A stretch of DNA of 8,922 nt from Flavobacteriales bacterium UBA5869 (GTDB taxonomy: Bacteria; Bacteroidota; Bacteroidia; Flavobacteriales_D; Crocinitomicaceae). Shown here piece by piece: positions 1 through 5,034 of this stretch (the first letter of the stretch is position 1; each line of letters starts with the position of its first letter). The translations under genes were made by a program, and so were the position numbers. The stretch covers positions 44,405 to 53,326 of the forward strand of contig DJFP01000178.1 of the NCBI GenBank assembly GCA_002432565.1. The letters run 5' to 3'. The notes under the pieces are model-generated. The model saw only the letters and a program-made list of their open reading frames with translations. It was not told the DNA's origin and did no database searches.

Positions 1-34
1 TTGCGAAGGCTAAGAGCTACAGCATAGGCGCAGC
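1..34 (+). repeat. Dispersed intergenic repeat, copy A (truncated by window edge)
   Basis: These 34 bases match 8880-8913 at 33 of 34 positions (the difference is t25 versus a8904), in the same orientation. They match the reverse complement of the copy at 2317-2397 equally well. The sequence then diverges from the other copies, which continue into the AGCGGAGTCGAA core. The left part of the copy lies outside the window. No coding potential is apparent. Confidence 0.8.
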
Positions 35-60
35 CAAGCAATAACAAATTGCTTGATGCG
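29..60. repeat. Hairpin next to repeat copy A
   Basis: CAAGCAAT (35-42) pairs perfectly with ATTGCTTG (48-55) around a 5-base loop. An outer CGCA (29-32) can pair with TGCG (57-60) across a small internal loop. It has no T-tract, so it is more probably part of the repeat or a decayed element than a terminator. Confidence 0.5.
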
Positions 61-80
61 AAGGATAATAAAACGAAATC

Positions 81-117
81 AAAATCCCTGGTTCATTAGT
101 CTTGAGCCGGGGATTTT
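81..117. terminator. Rho-independent terminator-like hairpin
   Basis: The left arm 81-95 pairs with 103-117 over 15 positions, with two G-T wobbles and a 7-base loop. The left arm starts AAAA and the right arm ends TTTT, followed by a T-rich stretch (gtttgtt). It probably ends a gene upstream of the window. A related hairpin lies at 1270-1304. Confidence 0.65.
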
Positions 118-210
118 GTTTGTTGCCTGTTTTGGATAAGAATTTCCACTTTTATTAATCACCGAATTCCCTCCTCAGGATAAAAGAAGTTTTTATTCGA
201 AAAAAAATCT

Positions 211-245
211 ATAAATAGTTGGTTAATTGTTTACAAACTATTTAT
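211..245. promoter_or_regulatory. Inverted repeat, candidate MarR operator
   Basis: ATAAATAGTT (211-220) and AACTATTTAT (236-245) are perfect 10-base inverted arms with a 15-base spacer. The spacer contains a further imperfect dyad (GTTAA at 222-226, TTTAC at 230-234). The element spans the region just upstream of and into the -7 box of the MarR gene, the usual position for an autorepressing MarR protein. That this regulator binds here is inference. Confidence 0.55.
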
Positions 246-250
246 CTTTG
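219..250 (+). promoter_or_regulatory. Bacteroidota-type promoter of the MarR gene
   Basis: TATCTTTG (243-250) matches the Bacteroidota -7 consensus TAnnTTTG. A TTG at 219-221 is a possible -33 element with a 21-base spacer. The box lies 19 bases before the ATG at 270. The right arm of the inverted repeat at 211-245 overlaps the start of the -7 box, so a protein bound there would block RNA polymerase. Confidence 0.65.
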
Positions 251-269
251 TCACTAAGATATTTATTCA

Positions 270-737
270 ATGAGTAAAAAACAGGCGAATAGCAAAATTG
301 AAAGGTTCAGAACTGTGAGCAGACAGTATTCTGACGCTTCTATTTTTATGCACGAAGCCATTGCGCGTAAGGCGGGCTTATCGGGCACAGATCACAAATA
401 TTTAGGATTGATCCTTCAACATCAAGAATTAACGGCAGGTGATATTGCTAAGTTGACAGGTCTGACAACAGGTGCGGTTACAGGTTTAATAGACCGCTTA
501 GAAAAAAAACAATTATTAAAAAGGCAGTTTACCAAAGACGACAGACGAAAAGTGATTATCGTTCCGAACGTTGAAAACAGTATGAAACTTCTACAACCCG
601 TTTTTAGTGAATTACAACAAAAAACGACAGAACTTATCACTTCGTTTTCTGAAAAAGAAATTGAAATCATTGAACGTTATTTTACAGAAGCAACCATCAT
701 AATGCGCGAAACAACAATCAATTTAAATGGCAAATAA
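270..737 (+). CDS. MarR family transcriptional regulator
   Basis: A 155-residue cytoplasmic DNA-binding protein, the usual MarR length. An N-terminal helical dimerisation segment (about 5-50) is followed by a winged helix-turn-helix (about 53-97): LTAGDIAKLTGLTTGAV is the helix-turn-helix, GLIDRLEKKQLLKR leads into the wing, and the diagnostic DDRR lies at residues 90-93. The C-terminal helices (about 100-150) complete the dimer interface. MarR proteins bind palindromic operators as dimers and are often released by small aromatic ligands or oxidants; the ligand here cannot be read from sequence. The stop overlaps the start of the membrane-protein gene by 11 bases, so the two are probably co-transcribed. 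The inverted repeat at 211-245 suggests autoregulation. ATG at 270 is well placed behind the -7 box. Confidence 0.9.
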   Translation: MSKKQANSKIERFRTVSRQYSDASIFMHEAIARKAGLSGTDHKYLGLILQHQELTAGDIAKLTGLTTGAVTGLIDRLEKKQLLKRQFTKDDRRKVIIVPNVENSMKLLQPVFSELQQKTTELITSFSEKEIEIIERYFTEATIIMRETTINLNGK

Positions 738-1251
738 AATGAACAAAATGGACAATATAACGACGTCATACCTGACAAGAGCCGAGCTATGGCTTTGCAT
801 TTCGACACTCATTTACTTTATAATGAATGGGGCACAAATTTTTGAAACCCTTGTATTTGTACCTAAATGGACAGCTTCACCCCCTTATAACTTCAATCTT
901 TTATTGGACGGACGTGGGGTTAGTTTAAAACTTTTTTGGATTATCTTTCACTCATTGCACGAAATAACGTTCATACTCGCGATTATTTTTTGCTGGAAAA
1001 TCAGCCCTGTTAGGAATTGGTTATTGATTTTATTTGCTGTTCACTTTGCAGTAAGAGTTTGGACGCTTTCTTTTTTTGCTCCAAACATTATAGACTTTCA
1101 AAAAGTAGCTGAAACACCATCGCTTGCAAAAGACCTAATGAATCGAACATCACTTTGGCAAACGCTTAATTATGTAAGAGTGGCCATTTTTATTGCTGTT
1201 TCAATCTGTCTTGTTCCATTGTGTGTTAAATTGTTTAACCTGCGACACTAA
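727..1251 (+). CDS. Four-helix membrane protein of unknown function, MarR partner
   Basis: I do not recognise a specific function. The 174-residue protein has four likely membrane helices, at about 20-42, 67-90, 95-113 and 147-170. A conserved-looking stretch NGAQIFETLVFVPKW follows the first helix and PPYNF comes after it. There is no signal peptide and no cysteine-rich or catalytic motif. The general look recalls small DUF1772-like membrane proteins, which often sit beside regulators, but I cannot confirm this. ATG at 727 overlaps the marR stop; ATGs at 739 and 748 are in-frame alternatives, and 739 would place the start one base after the stop (TAAAATG). Tight coupling to the MarR gene suggests that the regulator controls this protein, possibly a transporter-like or stress function. 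Base composition appears more AT-rich than in the genes after 1370. Confidence 0.8.
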   Translation: MANKMNKMDNITTSYLTRAELWLCISTLIYFIMNGAQIFETLVFVPKWTASPPYNFNLLLDGRGVSLKLFWIIFHSLHEITFILAIIFCWKISPVRNWLLILFAVHFAVRVWTLSFFAPNIIDFQKVAETPSLAKDLMNRTSLWQTLNYVRVAIFIAVSICLVPLCVKLFNLRH

Positions 1252-1269
1252 ACGAAAAGAAAGAAATCG

Positions 1270-1304
1270 AATCCCCGGTTCAGTTTAATATTGAGCCTGG
1301 GATT
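1270..1304. terminator. Terminator of the MarR/membrane-protein operon
   Basis: AATCCC (1270-1275) pairs with GGGATT (1299-1304), and the stem continues inward through GG and TCA with one mismatch and one wobble. The right arm runs into TGTTTT (1305-1310). It is clearly related in sequence to the hairpin at 81-117, including the flanking GAAATC on the left and the T-rich tail on the right. Confidence 0.65.
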
Positions 1305-1359
1305 TGTTTTGCTGTTAGTAAGTTTACTAACTTGCTATGTCAGTCCGAATAGATTCTAT

Positions 1360-1367
1360 TACCTTTG
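1360..1367 (+). promoter_or_regulatory. -7 promoter box of the PhnA gene; leaderless or near-leaderless start
   Basis: TACCTTTG fits TAnnTTTG exactly and ends 4 bases before the ATG at 1372. Transcription would therefore begin at or very near the start codon. This decides the start: an upstream in-frame TTG at 1291 lies inside the preceding terminator hairpin, and a coding region from there would run through this promoter. No clear -33 box at normal spacing is visible. Confidence 0.65.
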
Positions 1368-1371
1368 CAGC

Positions 1372-1938
1372 ATGAATTTCGAAAAACAATTGAACACCAG
1401 AAGCGGTAACGTTTGTGAACTGAGCGGGACTGCAGATAATCTCCAGGTATACCAGGTCCAACCATCGGAAGGAAATTCTGCAGATGATTTCATCCTGATC
1501 AGTCAGAACCTCAAAGATCAATTGGAAGGGAAGAAAGAACTGGTTCCCAACGATTGGAGATGTTTGAATGATTCCATGTGGAGTGAAGTTTCTGCTGTGA
1601 AGGTGGCGGCTTACCGCATGCTCGATCAATTAAAGGCAGAAGGCTGGCCGAACGATTTGCTTGAAATGATCTATTTGACAGAGGAAGAACTGAGCTGGGC
1701 GAAATCCGGAATGGAAGATGAAGACGCTGTAAAGCATATTGATTCCAACGGAGCTGTTTTACAGGCAGGGGATACGGTTGTTTTGATCAAAGACCTGGAT
1801 GTGAAAGGCTCTACCATTACAGCAAAACGCGGAACTGCCGTGCGGAATATTCGTTTGGTCCACAATGATCCGACCTTAATTGAAGGAAAAGTAGAAGGAC
1901 AAACGATTTACATCCTGACACAATACGTGAAAAAGTAG
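1372..1938 (+). CDS. PhnA domain-containing protein (YjdM-like) with degenerate zinc ribbon
   Basis: A 188-residue cytoplasmic protein. The C-terminal PhnA domain (about 123-188) is well conserved: DSNGAVLQAGDTVVLIKDLDVKGS, then TAKRGTAVRNIRL, IEGKVEGQ and a final YVKK. The family was named from the phosphonate locus, but the E. coli homologue YjdM is not required for phosphonate breakdown and its function is unsettled. The longer N-terminal part matches the form common in Bacteroidota (LNDSMWSEV, EGWPNDLLEMIYL). Relatives, as I recall them, carry a CxxC...CxxC zinc ribbon here; this protein keeps Cys15 but has Ser18 and apparently Ser44 and Leu47 at the other positions, so zinc binding is probably lost. 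It is a single-gene unit between the promoter at 1360 and the terminator at 1931, convergent with the GNAT gene. Confidence 0.85.
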   Translation: MNFEKQLNTRSGNVCELSGTADNLQVYQVQPSEGNSADDFILISQNLKDQLEGKKELVPNDWRCLNDSMWSEVSAVKVAAYRMLDQLKAEGWPNDLLEMIYLTEEELSWAKSGMEDEDAVKHIDSNGAVLQAGDTVVLIKDLDVKGSTITAKRGTAVRNIRLVHNDPTLIEGKVEGQTIYILTQYVKK

Positions 1939-1964
1939 ACTGAGCGGAGTCGAAGTCTACTTTT
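1931..1964. terminator. Bidirectional terminator built on the repeat core
   Basis: AAAAGTAGACT (1931-1941) pairs perfectly with AGTCTACTTTT (1954-1964), followed by ATTTTTTT. The loop region carries AGCGGAGTCGAAG (1943-1955), the core shared with 2441-2453, with 8911-8922 and, inverted, with 2316-2328. The stop codon of the PhnA gene (1936-1938) lies inside the left arm, so the palindrome seems to have been recruited right at the gene end. Confidence 0.85.
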
Positions 1965-1984
1965 ATTTTTTTCCTTCGCTAAAG

Positions 1985-2016
1985 GATACTGAGTCCCGAA
2001 GTTTGGGGAAAGTATC
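1985..2016 (-). terminator. Hairpin directly after the GNAT stop codon
   Basis: GATACT (1985-1990) pairs with AGTATC (2011-2016), and TCCC (1994-1997) with GGGA (2006-2009) inside it. It starts one base past the minus-strand stop at 2018-2020. It lacks a strong T-tract on the minus strand, so the poly-A/T terminator at 1931-1964 may do the actual termination. Confidence 0.45.
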
Positions 2017-2017
2017 G

Positions 2018-2299
2018 TCATAGTACATCGTGATACTCCGGATTCTTGTCAAAGACACTTTTTGCAAAAGGACATAAAGGAATGATTTTGATTCCTGCTT
2101 TGCGCGCAAATTCTACGGCTGCCTGCACCATTAAATTCCCGACACTTCTTCCTCTGAATTCGCCGTTTACTTCTGTATGGTCGATAATGATCCGGTCATC
2201 GTTCACCCATGCATAAGTCATTCTTCCGGCTTCTTTACCGTCTTCCGTTGCTTTGAAAAAACCTTTGTTTTCTCTGTCAAATTGGTTTACTTCTATCAT
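2018..2299 (-). CDS. Small GNAT-family N-acetyltransferase (NATD1/YjdJ type)
   Basis: A 93-residue compact acetyltransferase-fold protein of the Acetyltransf_CG type (COG2388, including human NATD1 and bacterial YjdJ). The order of elements fits that family: an N-terminal strand pair, then IIDHTEVNGEFRGRSVGNLMVQAAVEFARKAG (about 38-70), with the acetyl-CoA-binding RGRSVG standing for the Q/RxxGxG/A signature, then the family hallmark IIPLCPFAKSVFDKNPEY. The acceptor substrate of the family is not known. About 93 residues is the normal full length, so this is not a fragment of a larger GNAT. It shares its strand with the pirin gene upstream, but repeat material at 2317-2458 separates them, so co-transcription is uncertain. 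No clear -7 box is visible before its ATG. Confidence 0.88.
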   Translation of the reverse strand: MIEVNQFDRENKGFFKATEDGKEAGRMTYAWVNDDRIIIDHTEVNGEFRGRSVGNLMVQAAVEFARKAGIKIIPLCPFAKSVFDKNPEYHDVL

Positions 2300-2316
2300 A
2301 CTCTATTTTTTGTGGC

Positions 2317-2397
2317 TTCGACTCCGCTGCGCCTTTGCTGTAGCTCTTAGCCTTCGCAAAGCCGCTTCGGCATAGCAAGGTCTGCGTAAGCATTCAG
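2317..2397 (-). repeat. Dispersed intergenic repeat, copy B
   Basis: This 81-bp stretch is the exact reverse complement of 8842-8922. The central part can fold (CCTTGC...GCGAAGG outer stem, GCCG-aag-CGGC inner stem), recalling REP/MITE-like elements. It sits in the gap between the pirin and GNAT genes and ends about 17 bp before the GNAT start codon. It has no coding potential. Confidence 0.9.
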
Positions 2398-2442
2398 CCA
2401 CTGTAAAAGGTCACTGATCAGCCACCGTAAAAGGTCACTGAG
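2395..2442. repeat. Two tandem 24-bp units
   Basis: 2395-2418 and 2419-2442 are identical at 22 of 24 positions (cagccac, t or c, then gtaaaaggtcactga). The second unit runs straight into the palindromic core at 2434-2457. The pattern suggests slippage or stepwise growth of the repeat array next to copy B. Confidence 0.75.
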
Positions 2443-2458
2443 CGGAGTCGAAGTGACT
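2433..2458 (-). terminator. Palindromic repeat acting as pirin-gene terminator
   Basis: GTCACT (2434-2439) pairs with AGTGAC (2452-2457), extended by a G-T pair at 2433/2458. The loop carries the AGCGGAGTCGAAG core (2441-2453). Read on the minus strand, it begins 3 bases after the pirin stop codon (2461-2463) and continues into CCTTTTAC, a weak T-tract. The architecture is the same as in the hairpin at 1931-1964. Confidence 0.65.
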
Positions 2459-2460
2459 CT

Positions 2461-3342
2461 TTAATTAATCCGGGGTTCCGGCAGCGGGACGAACCCGGTT
2501 TCTCCTTCAATTTTAGGGAAAGACTGTTCGATCCAGGCCTTTTTAGCTTCTTCGATTCGCTCTTTACGCGAGGAAACAAAGTTCCAAAAAATGAACCGCT
2601 CTTCCGGAAATGCTTCCCCTCCGAAAATATAAATAGTCGAGTTTTCTGCCATTTCAAACGAACACAATTCGGTGTTCTTAGCGATTAATAGTTGTTTCGG
2701 GCCAAATGTTTCTTCGCCTTCTTTGATGCTGCCTTCCAGGATGTATAAAGCACTTTCTCCGAATAATTGATCTCTAATGCTGATGGTTGCTGCTTCTTTG
2801 GTTTTGATTTCCAGGAAGTAAAGCGGACTGTAAACCGGGACCGGAGATTTCTTTCCAAATGCTTCACCGGCAACCAGTTTGTAATGAACCCCGTTTTCTG
2901 TCCATTCCGGGATTTCATTCGCTTCAATATGCGTAAATGAAGGTTCCATTTCTTCCAATTCTTTCGGAAGAGCAACCCAGATTTGCAATCCGTGCAAGTT
3001 TTTTTCGGAATGACGCAGGTATTCCGGTGTTCTTTCCGAATGAACCACTCCTTTTCCGGATGTCATCCAATTGACAGCTCCCGGTTGGATTTCTACCATT
3101 GACCCGATACTGTCGCGATGCATGATTGCACCCTCAAACAAATAGGTGAGAGTCGATAATCCGATATGCGGATGCGGTCCGACATCCAGGTTCTGGTGGT
3201 CACTTAACTTCGCCGGCCCCATGTGGTCAATAAATACAAATGGTCCCACAGCCCGTTTCTGGCGAAAAGGCAATAAGCGTCCAACCAGGAAATTACCAAT
3301 ATCTGCGGCGCGTTCTTCGATTATAAGCTGAATGTTTGACAT
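2461..3342 (-). CDS. Pirin family protein
   Basis: A 293-residue bicupin, the standard pirin length. The N-terminal cupin carries the complete metal site: His57 and His59 in GPHPHIGL, and His101 and Glu103 in GVVHSER, at almost the same positions as in human pirin. Other hallmarks are GPFVFIDHMGP (33-43), HRDSIGS (75-81) and GAVNWMTSGKGVVHSE. The C-terminal cupin (about 170-260, PLYFLEIKTKE...LYILEGSI...) lacks metal ligands, as usual. Bacterial pirins are iron proteins; some, such as E. coli YhhW, have quercetin 2,3-dioxygenase activity, others act as redox-sensitive regulators. The natural role here is not evident. The gene is divergent from the DUF427-egtB-egtD operon across a 245-bp gap, with a dyad at 3352-3380 just before its ATG. 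Confidence 0.93.
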   Translation of the reverse strand: MSNIQLIIEERAADIGNFLVGRLLPFRQKRAVGPFVFIDHMGPAKLSDHQNLDVGPHPHIGLSTLTYLFEGAIMHRDSIGSMVEIQPGAVNWMTSGKGVVHSERTPEYLRHSEKNLHGLQIWVALPKELEEMEPSFTHIEANEIPEWTENGVHYKLVAGEAFGKKSPVPVYSPLYFLEIKTKEAATISIRDQLFGESALYILEGSIKEGEETFGPKQLLIAKNTELCSFEMAENSTIYIFGGEAFPEERFIFWNFVSSRKERIEEAKKAWIEQSFPKIEGETGFVPLPEPRIN

Positions 3343-3351
3343 GGGAATTTT

Positions 3352-3380
3352 AGTTCTAATGAATTTTAAAAATAAGAACT
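3352..3380 (-). promoter_or_regulatory. Inverted repeat upstream of the pirin gene
   Basis: AGTTCTAAT (3352-3360) and ATAAGAACT (3372-3380) are complementary at 8 of 9 positions, with an 11-base AT-rich spacer that is itself nearly symmetric. It lies 10-38 bases before the pirin start codon, in the promoter zone of the minus-strand gene. The binding protein is unknown. Confidence 0.45.
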
Positions 3381-3465
3381 TATTACCTGGTTTTCATCAC
3401 AAGAATCAACTTTTCCTAGGATTGCTATTCCTCCGTCCGACCATGAGTTCGTGATAAAATTGGGA

Positions 3466-3512
3466 TTAATTGGCAATTAAATTTCGGTTTCCTGAAATCT
3501 GGTCTCGGTTTC
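3466..3512 (+). promoter_or_regulatory. Palindrome plus direct repeats upstream of the egt operon
   Basis: TTAATTG-g-CAATTAA (3466-3480) is a perfect 7-base dyad. It is followed by two copies of TCGGTTTC (3484-3491 and 3505-3512) spaced 21 bases apart, two helical turns. TATCTTG at 3519-3525 is an imperfect -7-like box after them, about 60 bases before the DUF427 start. The arrangement suggests regulated expression of the operon. No specific factor is identifiable. Confidence 0.4.
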
Positions 3513-3587
3513 TTTTCGTATCTTGAAAAGGCTGAGTTTTTGACTGCAACCGGAACACCCAATGAAAATTACTAAAATACTGAACGA

Positions 3588-3875
3588 ATGAAAAGAGCAA
3601 TTTGGAACAATACCGTCATTGCGGAGAGTGAGAAAACGGTAGTTATAGAAGGGAATCATTACTTCCCGGAGGAAACAATCAAAAAGGAATATTTTAAAGA
3701 TTCAGATACGCACACAACTTGTCCTTGGAAAGGAATAGCTTCTTATTATTCGCTGGAAGTGGATGGTCAGACAAACAAAGATGCTGCCTGGTATTATCCG
3801 AAAACTTCGGAGCTGGCAAAGAGTATTGAAGGAAAAGTGGCTTTTTGGAAAGGTGTTCAGGTTGTTGAGGATTAA
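3588..3875 (+). CDS. DUF427 domain-containing protein
   Basis: A 95-residue single-domain protein of the DUF427 family (COG2343). Family features visible are the opening RAIWNNTVIAES, the strand VVIEGNHYFPEETI, TTCPWKGIASYYSLEVDG with its conserved CPWKG core, and AAWYYPKTSELAKSIEGKVAFW. The family has a compact beta-rich fold and no settled biochemical role. The gene leads the operon: its stop is 9 bases before the egtB ATG (or directly abuts an in-frame TTG), and egtB is 1 base from egtD. Co-transcription with the ergothioneine genes suggests an accessory role in that pathway or the same stress response, but this is inference. A nine-codon reading frame at 3562-3591 ends on the start codon (ATGA overlap). 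The ATG at 3588 is the only reasonable start. Confidence 0.9.
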   Translation: MKRAIWNNTVIAESEKTVVIEGNHYFPEETIKKEYFKDSDTHTTCPWKGIASYYSLEVDGQTNKDAAWYYPKTSELAKSIEGKVAFWKGVQVVED

Positions 3876-3884
3876 TTGGATTTT

Positions 3885-5033
3885 ATGCATTTGAAAGAAA
3901 AATACTTAGAAGTAAGAAATAGAACAGAGGCATTGTGTAAGCCCTTACAGATCGAAGACTATGTTCCTCAGCCGGTTGCATTTGCGAGTCCCCCGAAATG
4001 GCATTTAGCTCATTCTACCTGGTTTTTTGAAGAAATGATCCTGAAGAGAAACCTGGATTCATACCGGGAATTCCACCCGGATTTCGGTTATTTATTCAAC
4101 TCTTATTACAATACGATCGGTGAGCGAACTTTTCGTGCGGACCGGGGGAATATTACACGTCCGGGAGTTTCTGAAGTCTACGCTTACCGCGCATATGTTG
4201 ACGGTGGAATGATGGAATTACTCTCGAAAGAGATTTCTGACGAATTAAGGGAATTAATCGAACTGGGGTTGAACCACGAACAGCAGCACCAGGAATTATT
4301 GATCACAGATTTAAAATACACACTTGGTCATAATCCGATTTTCCCGGTTTACGATGAATCGTTCAATTTATTGGCAGATTCCAACACTTCTTATGGCTGG
4401 CTTGCAATGGAAGAAGGAGTATACGAGATAGGACATGACGGCGACGCTTTTTGCTTCGATAATGAAATGAATAAACACCGTGTTTATTTGCATGAATTCG
4501 AGATTTCGCATGCACTTGTTACCAATGGCGAATACATGGAGTTTATGGAGGCAGGCGGTTATTCCCGTTTTGATTGCTGGCTGGATGAAGGCTGGTCGTG
4601 GTTAAACGAGAATCAGATCACAAGTCCGCTTTATTGGCATAAGATCAACGGGAAGTGGCATTATTTCACGCTTGCAGGCTTAAAAGAAGTAGATCCGGAT
4701 GCCATATTGGGACATGTTTCTTATTACGAAGCTCAAGCCTACGCAAGTTGGCGGGGATTACGCTTACCAACAGAATTTGAATGGGAAGCAGCTTCCGAAA
4801 ACCTGGATTGGGGGAAGCGCTGGGAATGGACCAACAGTGCTTATTTGGCGTACCCCGGATTCAAAACCGCAGCAGGCGCCGTTGGCGAATACAACGGAAA
4901 ATTTATGATCAATCAAATGGTATTGCGCGGAGCTTCCGTGGCAACCGCACCTAATCACAGCAGAAAAACCTACCGGAACTTTTTCCACCCACATTTTCAA
5001 TGGCAATATTCAGGAATCAGATTAGCAAAGTAA
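3885..5033 (+). CDS. egtB: Ergothioneine biosynthesis protein EgtB (hercynine sulfoxide synthase)
   Basis: A non-heme iron enzyme that couples hercynine with a thiol donor (gamma-glutamylcysteine in type I, cysteine in type II) and O2 to give the sulfoxide precursor of ergothioneine. The 382-residue protein has the family's two domains. The N-terminal DinB-like domain carries the three iron ligands, His43 (WHLAHSTWFFEE) and His131/His135 (HEQQHQE). The C-terminal formylglycine-enzyme-like domain (about 175-382) contains GLRLPTEFEWEAA, WEWTNSAYLAYPGF, EYNGKFMINQMVLRG and TYRNFFHPHFQWQYSGIRLA. Arg84 and Arg87 (RTFRADR) occupy the place of the arginine pair that binds gamma-glutamylcysteine in mycobacterial EgtB, which hints at but does not prove type I. 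I chose the ATG at 3885; a TTG at 3876 would add three residues. The upstream neighbour is DUF427; egtD follows one base after the stop. Confidence 0.94.
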   Translation: MHLKEKYLEVRNRTEALCKPLQIEDYVPQPVAFASPPKWHLAHSTWFFEEMILKRNLDSYREFHPDFGYLFNSYYNTIGERTFRADRGNITRPGVSEVYAYRAYVDGGMMELLSKEISDELRELIELGLNHEQQHQELLITDLKYTLGHNPIFPVYDESFNLLADSNTSYGWLAMEEGVYEIGHDGDAFCFDNEMNKHRVYLHEFEISHALVTNGEYMEFMEAGGYSRFDCWLDEGWSWLNENQITSPLYWHKINGKWHYFTLAGLKEVDPDAILGHVSYYEAQAYASWRGLRLPTEFEWEAASENLDWGKRWEWTNSAYLAYPGFKTAAGAVGEYNGKFMINQMVLRGASVATAPNHSRKTYRNFFHPHFQWQYSGIRLAK

Positions 5034-5034
5034 G

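Noticed and set aside
1291..1371. N-terminal extension of the PhnA protein from a TTG start at 1291
   Set aside because: The TTG lies in the right arm of a terminator hairpin, the extension runs through a -7 promoter box, and family similarity starts at the ATG at 1372.
2317..2458. CRISPR array or tRNA-like gene in the repeat cluster
   Set aside because: There are only two tandem units with no regular spacers, and the hairpins do not form a cloverleaf or carry T-loop and anticodon features.
2418..2975. Minus-strand frames of 79 and 96 codons overlapping the pirin gene
   Set aside because: Out-of-frame shadows of the pirin coding sequence, Lys/Arg/Ser-rich, with no family resemblance.
3477..3659. 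Minus-strand 60-codon frame in the pirin/DUF427 gap
   Set aside because: It overlaps the DUF427 start region, has no recognisable protein features and covers the apparent promoter elements.
3876..3884. TTG start for egtB directly after the DUF427 stop
   Set aside because: An ATG three codons later is the better start. A GAGG lies at 3867-3870, but Bacteroidota rely little on such sites, so the TTG is not fully excluded.
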